A stretch of DNA of 64,000 nucleotides from positions 71,476,008-71,540,007 of the forward strand of contig NC_080168.1 of the NCBI RefSeq assembly GCF_950295315.1. Reading direction: 5' to 3'. Positions 54,841 through 64,000 of this stretch are shown piece by piece. The notes beneath the pieces are model-generated. The model was not told the DNA's origin. It was given only the letters and a program-made list of their open reading frames with translations, and did no database searches. Origin of the DNA: Erinaceus europaeus. Taxonomy: Eukaryota; Chordata; Mammalia; Eulipotyphla; Erinaceidae. Made by a program: the position numbers and the translations under genes. Numbering within the stretch: position 1 is the first letter of the stretch; every line of letters begins with the position of its first letter.

Positions 54841-54850
54841 CCCATCTTTT

Positions 54851-55198
54851 CTGTCTCCAGAGAGAGAGAGAGAGTGAAGTCCTGGATCTCTGGGTCTTGC
54901 TCCCTGCCTGGGAGCTGTGCCCCTCAGAAGCAGGTATACCCACCCACGTGCCTCCCCTCTAGCCCTCATGAGCCTGGCCCAGGCCTGGGGTAACCTCCCT
55001 GCTGTTCTCACTCCTTCCTGGCTTCAGAGGGCCTCCTGGGACAGGTGTCCACAGGCTGCTGGTCACTGCTGATCTTAGAGACAATGGGCCCAGTGTCTTT
55101 CCATTCCTGGAATGGATATTTAAGAGAAAAGACCCTGCTGTGTAGGAAAGTAAGACTCTGGACCTTGCACATGTGCTATTCAGCTGCCCCCTTGGGCC
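54851..55198. other. Intron 3 sequence without recognised repeats
   Basis: A GA run at 54860-54873, otherwise plain and GC-rich. Confidence 0.45.
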
Positions 55199-55396
55199 TT
55201 TTTTTTTTTTTTTCATTAAAAAAATTAGAGACAGAGAAAGAGGAAGAAGCATCATAGCACTGCTTCAGCATCTGTGAGACTTTCCCAGGAACTGCAGAGC
55301 TCGAATGTGGTGCCAGGGTTTAAGCTGAAGGGGGTAGAGGCTTGTGTATGGCAGGGAAAACATACTCTACCAGGTGAGATATATTGGGTCCTGAAT
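55199..55396 (-). mobile_element. SINE type F
   Basis: CATCATAGCACTGCTTCAGC and ACTCTACCAGGTGAGATAT behind a T15 run. Confidence 0.82.
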
Positions 55397-55649
55397 TCAG
55401 TCTTTAGTATCTGTGATGAGAGATGTGCAGGGTGCCTGCCCTTAGGTCCATTCTGCCTTTTGTGTCACTCTCCCCAACCCCCCATGTGTCTCTCTCTTTT
55501 TTTCCTCTGTGCAGTGTGGGGTAAGAATCTAGTCCTCATCCCACACAACACTGCTGAGTGGTCACCCTGTTATAATATCCCTCCCTCCCTCCCTCCTTCC
55601 TTTCTTTTCTTTCTTTCTTCCTCTCCTTTACTTTATTATTATTTTTAGC
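55397..55649. other. Intron 3 sequence; pyrimidine tract at its end
   Basis: (CCCT)n and TTTC units at 55578-55622. Confidence 0.5.
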
Positions 55650-56289
55650 CAGATCACTGTTTTTAAAAATATTTTATTAATATTTAGTAATGATTAACAA
55701 GTTTGTAAGATAACAGGGGTAGAATTCCACACAGTTCCCACCACCAGAGTTCTGTGTCTCATCCCTCTATTGGAAACTTCCCTATTCTTTATGTGTCTCT
55801 GGAAGTTTGGACCAAAATTCTTTATGGGGTACAGAAGGTGGAAGGTCTGGCTTTTGTAATTGATTTTCCTCTGGACATGGACATTGATAGGTCTATCCAT
55901 ACGCCTAGCCTCTTTCCATCTTTCCCTAGTAGGTCAGGGCTCTGGAGAGGAGATTCTGGGACACACTGGTGAGGTCATCTGCCCAAGGAGGTCAGGATAG
56001 CATCATGGTAGCATTTGCAACTTAGTGGCTGAAAGGCAGTAAGGTATAAAATGAATTGTTCAGTAAACAGGAACCCAGAGGTAGAAATAGAATATGGGTC
56101 TTCATGTGGGAAGAAGCTATGAAATCTATTTTAGGTATGTTCTAAGGGGCTGATGACTTTAGTAATTTTTGCCTAAGCCTGATAACTAACATGCAGGTGG
56201 ACTAAAAGTATGGTCTGGGAGATGGTGTCAGAGTTGGAAATAGTGCTAGAGAGCTGGAGAAGGGCAGAAAGTAGCTTTGTATAATCACT
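55650..56289 (-). mobile_element. L1 with long 3' UTR, truncated
   Basis: Matches 9180-9790 closely, including GGTCATCTGCCCAAGGAGGTCAG-like text and GGAAATAGTGCTAGAGAGCTGG. Confidence 0.9.
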
Positions 56290-56469
56290 ATGCTGTCTCC
56301 CCAGTTCCTCTTCCTTCCTTCCTTCCTTGGAGAGAGAGAGAGAGGCACCACAGCACTAATCCACCATCCATGGAGCTCCACAAAGTGCCATCTATGATAT
56401 TCCCATGTGGCACCAGGATTTGAACCCAAGGCTCTGTGCATAGTGAACCATGTGTCCCCTTAGGTGCTC
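56290..56469 (-). mobile_element. SINE type F
   Basis: ATCCACCATCCATGGAGCTCC and CACCAGGATTTGAACCCAAGG; a small type D scrap (CACTATGCTGTCTCCCCAG) precedes it. Confidence 0.88.
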
Positions 56470-56939
56470 TGGTCTCCACTTTCTGCCACCTTCTTCATTG
56501 CCCTGTGGCCTCAGTCCATGGCCTCAGTGGTAAGAGTGGCCCTTCCTGTCCTGGTGGACCAGGTCTCTCGCCTTGCTGGTATGGGCTAAGCTGTACCAGC
56601 CTGACCTGCTATAGGAACAGGGAATGGCTTGGCCAAGATCAGGTCAACTCTCTGGGGCCTGTGTTCCATTTCCTGAGGAGGCCTGAGTACTGTCCTGCTT
56701 GACTGAGGGGCCAGGAGGGCAGTGGCCATCTTGACATTGGCCGGGAATGGACTGGGCACAGGCTGGCCCTTATCACCATCCCTCACTTTCTGCCACAGAC
56801 TTGCACTTCCATAGGCTTCCTGGTCTTGTTAAGCTCTTGCTAGAGGCCTGGGTGTATGGCACTGGTTGTTTTGTCTGCAGATCCACCCGCTCTCAGATTA
56901 CAGTTAATCTGTGCTTTCCAAGGCCTGTTGAGCCTGTAT
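56470..56939. other. Intron 3 sequence without recognised repeats
   Basis: GC-rich; no exon-like segment with matching splice sites. Confidence 0.45.
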
Positions 56940-57385
56940 TTGAATTACCCAAATTACACGAAGCAAAATCATCTCCAGTTCCACCCATTTTTGTCTCAAA
57001 GGATACAATATCGTCTTGTGATATTTAATTTCAGAGTAGGATTCCACAGAGTGTACAGCCCATAACTTCATTAGCCAGTAATCTATTGATGGGCATTTAG
57101 GCTACTTCCACTCTTTGGCTATTGTGAGTAAAGGAGCTATGAACATAGGGTTGCATGTGTCCCTTTAAATTATTGTTTTCATGTCCTTTAGATAAGTGCT
57201 TAAGCATGATATTGCTGGATCATAACGTAAGTTCCGTTTTTATTTGTTTAATACTGTTTTCCACAGGGGCTGCACTGTTTTAATTTCTATTTCCTCAATA
57301 ATTACTTGAGAGTTGAGTATTTGAGTTTCTTTACCTCTTCCCTCCTTATCCTGTTGTAAAGTTTGCTTCTTTATTTAATTTGTAT
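56940..57385 (-). mobile_element. Older L1 ORF2 fragment
   Basis: TTCAGAGTAGGATTCCACAG, TTAGCCAGTAATCTATTGATGG and GGCTATTGTGAGTAAAGGAGC. Confidence 0.8.
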
Positions 57386-57604
57386 TGCCTCCAGGGTTAT
57401 TGCTGGAGTTTGTTGCCTGCACCTGAATCTACTGCTCCTGGTGGCCATTTTTTTTTTCTTTTTATTTGATACACAGAAATTGGGAGGGGAGGTGGGGATT
57501 GAGAGGGAGAGAGGGAGGGAAACACTTGCAGGTAGGGACTGGGGGCTTGAACCCTTGAGTACTGTGGTTTGTGTTCAACTGGGTGCACCACCACCCAGCC
57601 CCCA
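57386..57604 (-). mobile_element. SINE type B with long 3' module
   Basis: TTGCCTCCAGGGTTATTGCTGG to TGCACCACCACCCAGCCCCC, inserted in the old L1. Confidence 0.92.
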
Positions 57605-57704
57605 TTTGACTTTTTAAACACAGTTCTTTATCTCTCTAGAACTGATTCATGCCAATCATTTTTAGAATTTGGGTGCAGAATATTTTGTTTTTGTATTTAA
57701 TTTA

Positions 57705-57896
57705 GAGGGGCCAAGCAGTGGTGTACCTGGTAGAGCACACATATTCCCATGCACAAGGACCTGGGTTCAAACTCCTATTCCGCACCACTGGGAGGCAGGG
57801 CGGGGTGGGGCGGGGGAGCTTCATGAGTGGTGGAGCAGTGCTGCAGGTGTCTCTCCTTCTCTGCCTCTCACCACTATAAATAAAAGACAGTAAATT
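57705..57896 (+). mobile_element. SINE type B
   Basis: GGGGCCAAGCAGTGGTGTACC, CATGCACAAGGACCTGGG, CTATAAATAAAAGACAG. Confidence 0.9.
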
Positions 57897-57998
57897 TTTT
57901 TATTAATGTTCTACATTCGACAGTAAATCTAATAGTTTGTATATGCATAACATTTCTCAGTTCTCCACATAACAGTATAACCCCCAGTAGGTCCTCAA
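57897..57998 (-). mobile_element. L1 3' end, short lineage
   Basis: CTAATAGTTTGTATATGCATA and ACCCCCAGTAGGTCCTC match 29477-29590; it sits in the tail of the type B SINE. Confidence 0.82.
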
Positions 57999-58881
57999 AA
58001 AAACAATAAATTTTAGGAAGTTAAGATCAATAGATTAATGAAAAATAAAAACAAAAATGGATGTGGCCTGCCTTGCTTGGCTCAGGTATCCTTTGGGAAG
58101 CCAGCTGACACAGATTGACCACTGCTGAGAACCCTGATCATTTCCCTTCCGTTGTGTGCTCCCAAAGCCCCATCAAAGCCCCTCCCTGCGGCAGCATCTG
58201 ATGCGCATCTGGAAGGTTGCCCCTGAGAAGGTGTGCCATCACTTCTGTAGGTTCATGCCAGGTGCTCAAGGACAAGGATGCACAGGATAATCCTACTGAG
58301 TGGGGTGGCTATGGCTGCACCCTCCTGGAAACCAGAGTCACAGTGAGGGGGTCAGGCTCTCTCCTCTCCCTCCTCAGCTCTGGGGGTGGGGTGGGAGATG
58401 GGCACCTTGGGCCCAACTCCAGCCCTGGAAGGACCTTCTGTGTCAGTTCTGTGCTCCTCCCCACGGCATGGACAGCTTAGTGTTTATTTCTCTGGCATTC
58501 AAGGACAAGGAGGGCGGGGGCCCAACCCAGCTCCCCTCCCCCAGCCTCTCCCCAGTGCCAGGACAATGGGAGTGGGGAGCAGTGTGCAGGTTCCCGGGGC
58601 TCTTGGGCAGCCTTCTGCTGGCACCCTGGCTCTGACTGCTATGGACTGTGTTGCTCTGGCCTCACCAGGTCACTCCTGGGTGTGTTTTAGGAAATGATTT
58701 AGGGAATGAGTGCCGGCAGGACTTAGCATGCAAGCACCCCCTTCAGCTGTGTGGCTGGTGCCCAACTTCGAGTGTCTGTCAGGGAGCACCCCAGACATCA
58801 ACCTGTCCCTCAGCCCATATGCCTGTTTGGCTTGTCTTTTCTGAACACAAGAGTAGATCAGACACAAGCAAGATGTTGTAA
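57999..58881. other. Intron 3, GC-rich repeat-free block
   Basis: About 0.9 kb with no recognised element. Overlapping plus-strand frames of up to 111 codons run in all three phases, the pattern of GC-rich non-coding DNA. Confidence 0.5.
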
Positions 58882-58910
58882 TTCTTTTTTTGTTTTCAAT
58901 GCACTTGGCG

Positions 58911-58960
<50 letters not shown>

Positions 58961-59069
58961 AGAGAGCTAACAGTACTGAAGCTTCCTTCAGTGCAGTAGG
59001 GGTTTGGCTTGACCCGGTTTGTGTGTATGGCAAAGCAGCACACTATCCAGGTGAGCTATTCTATAGGCC
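58882..59069 (-). mobile_element. SINE type E with (GA)n
   Basis: A GA tract at 58911-58968, GAAGCTTCCTTCAGTGCAG, GGTGAGCTATTCTATAGGCC. Confidence 0.92.
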
Positions 59070-59112
59070 CTTTAACTTTATTTTTTGGTAGAGTCAGAGA
59101 GATAATAATACA
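59070..59112 (-). mobile_element. SINE type E, tail half
   Basis: TTTTTTGGTAGAGTCAGAGAG, cut by the LTR at 59113. Confidence 0.85.
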
Positions 59113-59591
59113 TGTTGTTGTGCACGGGCCGTGGAGAAGAGAGAGGGGGGGTCCAGAGCGAAGAGGAAACACAAATCTTTATTTGCGATGGCACCTCAGA
59201 GTTGGGTGCTAGAGAGGCAGGTTGGGCCACGTGGAGGTAGCGAAAATGGCCGCCTCACGCAGTAACCTTTCCTGCGTCTGAACACTGGAGTGAAGCACTG
59301 GCAAGAGAGCGAGGTGCGGAAGAAGAAGGGCTTTTATAGGAGTAGCTTTCGCGAGAATGGGAAGGGGGAGGAGTAACCATAGCACTCCAGGATAGGATAA
59401 TAACTCTTGTGAGAATGGGAGAGGGGAGGAGTAACCAAAGCACTCCAAATATCGCGGGGATATAGACAATGCCCTGAGGGCACAACATGGCTGAACAGGC
59501 ACTCCGAGAATTTCCCAACTCTCGGGGGAACTAGCAGTAGCCTGAGGGGACTACATGGCAGATGTGACTGCATCGGCACAATTTCCCAGCA
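59113..59591 (-). mobile_element. Solo ERV LTR inserted in a type E SINE
   Basis: A 479-bp TG...CA block splits a SINE and is flanked by a perfect 6-bp duplication, AATACA (59107-59112 and 59592-59597). On the minus strand it carries a TATA box CCTATAAAAG (59340-59331) and AATAAA (59183-59178), the normal LTR spacing. U3 contains two diverged copies of a roughly 58-bp unit (59351-59389, 59409-59448) sharing GAGTAACC and AGCACTCCA-like cores, probably enhancer repeats. It is richer in CpG than its surroundings. The intact duplication suggests a recent insertion. No gag, pol or env sequence is present. Confidence 0.9.
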
Positions 59592-59750
59592 AATACAGAC
59601 AGAGACAGAGACAGAGGGAGAGAGATGGCACAGCTCTGAAGCTTCCTCCTGTGCAGTGAGGGCTGGGCTTGAACCTGGGTTGTACACATGGCAAAGCAGT
59701 GCACTATCCAGCTGAACTATTCCCCAGGCCTTCTCACTTTTTCCTTCAGT
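59592..59750 (-). mobile_element. SINE type E, head half
   Basis: ACAGAGACAGAGGGAGAGAG, GAACCTGGGTTGTACACATGG, CTATTCCCCAGGCC. Confidence 0.92.
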
Positions 59751-59883
59751 GAATGGATTCCCATCAAGGTACTTTCTAATCAAAAAAGCACTGAAAAAGC
59801 ACAACGAGATACGCTGGCTGTCTTGGTAAAAGACAATTTTTTTTTTTGGCCCTGAAGGAACACTTTGATATTCTTGAAAGTTA

Positions 59884-60050
59884 CAGGGACTGGATGCTAA
59901 CTCACTTGCTAGGGTGTAGGACTTGCCAAAGTGCACGACCCAGGTTCAAGCCCTGGTACCACATGGAAGGTACTATGGCAGCAGGGAAAGCTCTGGTGCT
60001 GTGCTGCCTCTCTTTCTCTTCTTTGTCTTCCTTCCCTATGCATACTGGAG
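59884..60050 (+). mobile_element. SINE type F/E
   Basis: AACTCACTTGCTAGGGTGTAGG, GTGCACGACCCAGGTTCAAG, ACTATGGCAGCAGGGAAAGC. Confidence 0.85.
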
Positions 60051-60524
60051 CTAAAAGGGATGAAGAAGTCAGTCCAGTAACAGTGAAATCACACTTGCTT
60101 GAGACTCCAGTGGCCCCTCTCCCCCCATCATAAAAACCAACGAGTGAAAGAAATTGATAAGTGCTCCTAACTATGAAATGGAGCCTCAAGCAAAGTGAGG
60201 AGTCCTCACTAGATGAAAGCACTCACTGTGAGTCAGATCCAAAGGACCAAGTCAGACCACAGCTGGCATGTTGGAAGATGTATTTACTCTCAGGCAAATA
60301 TGCAAAGAGCTGCTGCCAGTCACAGAGTTGCAGGACACTGCCCCAAGGCCACAGGTGCGGGCCCAGAGCTGCCTCTGCCTGTCAGTCTTCGTACTGGGAA
60401 GCAGGGTGTGTTCTTTGGACTTGCAGGGCAGTCCTGAGCTGGAAACACTCTCGTCCCTTGAGTTCCAGCAGCTTGACAAATCCTCAGGGGAAACAGGTTT
60501 CTCACACATAACATGCGGAGGGAG
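60051..60524. other. Intron 3 sequence without recognised repeats
   Basis: Moderate GC. The 3' part may be the 5' portion of the MIR that follows. Confidence 0.45.
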
Positions 60525-60625
60525 AAATTGGTGAGCTTCCTGGGGATTAAATGGGAAGATATGTGAAGTGATTCTGCCACACACCAGGGTCTGTTCGAAG
60601 TAGTCAGTAAATGCTGACTACTTCA
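60525..60625 (+). mobile_element. MIR-like ancient SINE
   Basis: GGGGATTAAATGGGAAGATATGTGAAG, then ACACACCAGGGTCTG and AGTAGTCAGTAAATGCTGAC follow the order of the MIR 3' half. Old, diverged and mammal-wide. Confidence 0.65.
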
Positions 60626-60649
60626 CTTTTTTTTCTTCACCAGGGTTTT

Positions 60650-60724
60650 AAAAAAAAGGATTATTTCTTTATTCGATAGACGCAGAGAGAAAATGAGAGG
60701 GAAGGGGCATATAAAGAGGGAGAG
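60650..60724 (-). mobile_element. SINE type B, tail half
   Basis: TTATTCGATAGACGCAGAGAG; it resumes at 60977. Confidence 0.85.
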
Positions 60725-60976
60725 TTAAGCGCATGTGGTGCAAAGCACAAGGACCGGCATAAGGATCCTGGTTCAAGCCCCTGGCTCCCCACCTGCAGGG
60801 AAAGTCGCTTCACAGGGGTGAAGCAGGTGTCTATCTTTCTCTCCCCCTCTCTGTCTTCCCCTCCTCTCTCGATTTCTCTCTGTCCTATCCAATATCAACG
60901 ACATCGTCAACAACAATAACAACAACAAAACAACAAGGGCAACAAAAGGGAAAATAAGTAATAAAAATATAAAAAA
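60725..60976 (+). mobile_element. SINE type A, 5'-truncated, nested in type B
   Basis: Begins TTAAGCGCATGTGGTGCAAAG, missing about 25 bases of head; perfect duplication ATAAAGAGGGAGAG at 60711-60724 and 60977-60990. Confidence 0.95.
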
Positions 60977-60981
60977 ATAAA

Positions 60982-61021
<40 letters not shown>

Positions 61022-61140
61022 TCTGAAGTGTTTCTCTACTACTTTTGAAGCTTTCCCCCTGCAGGTGAGGACTGGGAACTTGAACCTGGGTCCTTGTGCA
61101 CTGTGATGTGTGCACTTAACTGGATGCACCACCACCTGTT
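60977..61140 (-). mobile_element. SINE type B, head half
   Basis: A (GA)n run at 60985-61019, GAAGCTTTCCCCCTGCAGG, GATGCACCACCACCTG. Confidence 0.9.
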
Positions 61141-61141
61141 T

Positions 61142-61394
61142 GTGCCCTGCCATCAGAGTTATTGCTGGGATTCCATGCTTGGCTTTTTGCATAGCCATCA
61201 TGCTATGTCTCCCAGCCTCAATTTATTTCTTTGTCATAGAGGGTGAGAGACAGAGACAGAGAGATGTCATCACAGCACTGTTACACTGCTTGTAAAGCTT
61301 ACCCCCTCCTGCAGGTAGGGACCGGGGGCTTGACACCAGGTCCTTTCACATCGAGATGTGTGTGCTCTACCAGGTGAGCTACTGCCTGGTCCCT
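61142..61394 (-). mobile_element. SINE type B/F with long 3' module
   Basis: CAGAGTTATTGCTGGGATTCC, CTGCTTGTAAAGCTTACCC, CCAGGTGAGCTACTGCCTGG. Confidence 0.88.
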
Positions 61395-62085
61395 TTGATG
61401 TCCTTTTTAATTTAAATTTAATCTAGACAATTGTGGTTGCAGTTATGATGATGAAACCTTGGACAGATGTTTCCTACAAACATTAGGGAAGAGACAGCTC
61501 ATGTCTGCTGCTTCCGGAAGGCGTGAACTCAGCAGCTTCCTCCCATGGAGTCAGCAGCATGAAGTGGCTTGCCAGGCCCCACCCCGACTCACCTCACGGT
61601 GAAAGATGAGGGTTCAGTGGCTCTGGGGAGTAGGCCCAGTGAGCACCGCCTACTCAGCTATTCCCTTAAATGCCAGCTGGGCAGTGGCTTCTGCTGGCAT
61701 GTCGTGGCACCCAGAGCTGAGAAGGCAATCAAGAATGCTTTCCTCATGGCAGATCAGGGAGAATACTGCTGTCTCATTCAGAAGCCTGGCTGGGTTCCAG
61801 TACTTTCCTTCAGGCATTGCTGTAGCCCTTCACCCTTTTGAATTGGGCCATAACTTTCACTGTCTGAGGACTCACCCTGCAGGGTGGTCACTGGGCACTG
61901 AGGTGCCTGTGCTTCTCTTGCATTATCATGTGCCCACTGTCTTCCAGCCAGGAGCTTGGGGGCCACCTCCTGTTCCCCTCCTGACCACTAGTGTTGGATT
62001 CCCCATAGCCAACTTCTGATCCTGCCTCTTAGACGAATTCTGGGTCAGTGTTTGCCTTTGGATTTCTTTTGGTGTTTTGGATTCT
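61395..62085. other. Intron 3 sequence without recognised repeats
   Basis: GC-moderate. Open frames of up to 137 codons lack splice support. Confidence 0.5.
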
Positions 62086-62210
62086 AGGGTTGGGAAGACA
62101 GCAGAGTGGTTCTGCAAAGGACTCTCCTGCTTGAGGCTCTGAGGTCCCAGGCTTATTGCCCAGCACCACCATCAGCTAAAGCTGAGCAGTGCTCTGGTTT
62201 AAAAAAATCA
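62086..62210 (+). mobile_element. SINE type D
   Basis: GGGTTGGGAAGACAGCAGAGTGG, CTGCTTGAGGCTCTGAGGTCCC, GAGCAGTGCTCTGGTTT. Confidence 0.9.
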
Positions 62211-62329
62211 AATGAATTTAGAGTCTTTCTAAATAATGATTCTGATCAGTACTCCCATTTAAGACCTTTCTATATTCTCTGCTTCTCTGCTCTCAGCTCT
62301 CAGGAACGTCTGTAGGGTTGTTTCTCACT

Positions 62330-62475
62330 CCAGAACCATTTATGTCATCTTGCTGTGGGACAACGCACACTCTGTTGTGGTAGTTTGTCTATTAGTTTGA
62401 GTCTCTGCTCAGGTTTGAGCTTCTTGAGGGCAGGACCCAGCCAGTCTGATGTCTACAGTGTTGTCATTCACTTCA
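62330..62475. mobile_element. Possible L2 3' end
   Basis: TTTGAGCTTCTTGAGGGCAGGACCC resembles the L2 GAGCTCCTTGAGGGCAGGGAC signature; the surrounding match is weak. Confidence 0.45.
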
Positions 62476-62532
62476 GTTCTGGGTGCAAAGAAATTGTGGT
62501 AGTTGGTACCACCATTTAAAAAATAAAGTTGA

Positions 62533-62735
62533 ATAAAGCTCTCTGGTTGAGCTATTATGTTACAATGCACAAGGATCTGGATCCAAGTCCCCAGCCCCTA
62601 CCTGCAGAGGGAAAGTTTTGCAAGTGGTGAAGCAGTGTTGCAGGTGTCTCTCTCTCTCTATCTCCCCCTTAACTTTCGATTTTTCTCTGTATCTATCAGA
62701 TAAATAAATTAAAAAATATATATTTTAAAGTTTAT
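62533..62735 (+). mobile_element. SINE type B
   Basis: GGTTGAGCTATTATGTTACAATGC, TGCAAGTGGTGAAGCAGTG, CAGATAAATAAATTAAA. Confidence 0.9.
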
Positions 62736-62737
62736 TC

Positions 62738-62867
62738 TGGGCCAGGAGGTGATTTATGCAGTGGAGTGTGTGCCCTGGATTCAAATCTTAGTATGATGTG
62801 TAGTATGGGGTCACTTCTTTCTCAGCACCATGGAGAGCTCTATAGATGGTATAGTAGTGCTATATTT

Positions 62868-62899
<32 letters not shown>

Positions 62900-62967
62900 C
62901 CTCCCTTTCTAACTCCCTCCCTGTCAACTCAGTCACTACCTCTCTAACAAATAAAGAATGAAAAAAT
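62738..62967 (+). mobile_element. SINE type F
   Basis: CAGCACCATGGAGAGCTCTATAG, then a (CT)n run at 62868-62898 and AACAAATAAAGAATGAAA. Confidence 0.85.
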
Positions 62968-63085
62968 TGGGCAGGCAGGGGGGCACCTCAGTGCTAGTAT
63001 CACATGTGTGTGAGGCCTAGGATTCATTCCCTGGTGCCACATCATTAAAGAGACCGCCTACATTCTCTATATAAAATACACACCA
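62968..63085 (+). mobile_element. SINE type F, truncated
   Basis: ATCACATGTGTGTGAGGCCTAGG and CCTGGTGCCACATC. Confidence 0.7.
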
Positions 63086-63114
63086 ATTTTGAGACTATTA
63101 AATAAGTAAACTTT

Positions 63115-63172
63115 TTTTTATCACTAGTGTTTCCCTGGTGCTTCATGCCTGCACAATTTTTTTGCTCCTATT
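63115..63172 (-). mobile_element. SINE 3' module fragment
   Basis: CACTAGTGTTTCCCTGGTGC and CATGCCTGCACAATTTTTTTGC. Confidence 0.6.
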
Positions 63173-63545
63173 TAATTTTTTATTAATAAAATGGAAAGAT
63201 TGACAAGACCATAGGATAAGAGGGATTCAGTTCCAGACAGCTCCCACCACCAGAACTCTGTATCCCATCCCCTCCTTTGAAAGCTTTCCTATTCTTTATC
63301 CTTCTTGGAGTATGGACCCAGGCTCACTGTGGGGTATAGAAGGTGGAAGGTCTGCCTTCTGTAATTGCTTCCCTGTTAAACATGGGTGTTGATAGGTTGT
63401 TCCATACTCCCAGCCCATCTCTCTCTCTCTCTCTCTAGTGGGGCAGGCCTCTGGGGAGATGGGGCTCCAGGGCACATTGGTGGGGTCATCTGCCCAGGGT
63501 AGTCCAGTTGGCATCATGGCAGCATCTGGAACCTGGTGGCAGAAT
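63173..63545 (-). mobile_element. L1 long-3'UTR 3' tip
   Basis: AATAAAATGGAAAGATTGACAAG to CATCATGGCAGCATCTGGAACC, truncated there. Confidence 0.88.
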
Positions 63546-63620
63546 AATGAAGCTGGCTCCATCAGTTTTATAGGAGTTCTTGTTGGCGCATACACCCTCT
63601 TTCTTAACTTAAAAAAATCT

Positions 63621-63890
63621 GGTAGCTGGTAGAGTGCACTCATGGTCATGCTTGGATACCGAGGTTTGAGTCATAAGCCACCACATGGAAACACCTGCAG
63701 GGCGGTAACTTTATGAGTGATGGCACAGATAAGGGGTCTCTCTCCTCTCTTTCTTGGTCTCTCAGCCTCTCACCCTCTATCTAGAGAAAAGGAGAAAATG
63801 GCCACCAGGAGTGATGGAGCTGTGCAAGCACTGAGTCTCAGAAATAACCCTGGTGGCAAAAAGCAAAACAAAACAAAACAAAAAAAACAA
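63621..63890 (+). mobile_element. SINE type B with long 3' module, diverged
   Basis: CATGGTCATGCTTGGATACCG, GGCCACCAGGAGTGATGG, AAATAACCCTGGTGGC and an (AAAAC)n tail. Confidence 0.82.
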
Positions 63891-63967
63891 ATAAAAACCT
63901 GGGTGGCATGAATTTGCCCAGCCACTTGTCTCTTTAGGGTTGTTTCTCTTTTAAAAAAACACAACTT

Positions 63968-64000
63968 CCAGGACCTGCGGAAGGATCCCAGTGTGAGCCC
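63968..64000 (+). mobile_element. SINE type A, cut by the window edge
   Basis: GGACCTGCGGAAGGATCCCAG matches the middle of a type A head (GGACCGGCGTAAGGATCCCGG); the upstream head is missing. Confidence 0.7.

Noticed and set aside
58217..58697. Overlapping plus-strand frames of 87-111 codons in a GC-rich block
   Set aside because: Open in all three phases at once, with no domain resemblance; typical of GC-rich non-coding sequence.
59334..59936. A 200-codon minus-strand frame over the LTR
   Set aside because: It crosses the LTR boundary, the TSD and an interrupted SINE, so it is a chance frame, not a retroviral gene.
31132..64000. Search for CRYL1 exon 4
   Set aside because: No segment encoding the expected continuation (ECVPEDLELKKK) with an acceptor was found by eye; a tblastn of human CRYL1 against the window would settle it.

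Overview
This is a stretch of placental-mammal nuclear DNA, most probably from a hedgehog (Erinaceus-like). Three things point there. Two exons encode a recognisable vertebrate metabolic enzyme and are bounded by AG/GT splice sites. LINE-1 (L1) retrotransposons, a MIR-like element and an L2-like element are present. About one hundred tRNA-derived SINEs belong to families I associate with hedgehogs; that species call is from memory of the repeat families, not from a search. There are no bacterial genes, CRISPR arrays, operons or other prokaryotic features.

The gene is CRYL1 (lambda-crystallin / L-gulonate 3-dehydrogenase), plus strand, partial. Positions 1-8657 are intron 1, 8658-8765 exon 2, 8766-31004 intron 2 (22.2 kb), 31005-31131 exon 3, and 31132-64000 the start of intron 3. 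Exon 1 and exons 4 onward lie outside. The two exons encode residues 15-92 of the NAD-binding Rossmann domain. All other long open reading frames are chance frames through repeats.

The introns are mostly transposons. SINEs are labelled here by the opening of the tRNA-like head. Type A opens GGGAGTCGGGCGGTAGCGCA, with a GGATCCCGGTTCGAGCCC B-box and a CAACAA-rich tail. Type B opens GGGGCCGGGTGGTGGCACAC, with a GGTGAAGCAG body. Type C opens GTCTGGGAGGTGGCGCAGTG, with AATAAA and TCTTT in the tail. Type D opens GGCTGGGGAGATAGCATAAT. Type E opens GGCTGGTGAAATAGCTCACT. Type F has a CCCCAGCACCACATGG core. Several carry visible target-site duplications (TSDs), and nested insertions give relative ages. 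L1 copies are mostly 5'-truncated and antisense to CRYL1. One L1 lineage has a very long (about 2.2 kb) 3' UTR, seen in several copies (9172-13166, 18873-20990, 37819-39550, 39916-41603, 41604-42870).

Other landmarks are two solo endogenous-retrovirus LTRs with 6-bp TSDs (40780-41171 and 59113-59591), a third LTR-like segment (from 15623), and a processed pseudogene of NUTF2 on the minus strand (53946-54840) with a perfect 10-bp TSD, a poly(A) tract, a frameshift, a premature stop and a lost stop codon. Microsatellites are frequent, many grown from SINE tails or internal tracts. I see no new biological system. The most informative observations are the L1 3' UTR structure, the nested insertions and the young-looking LTR.
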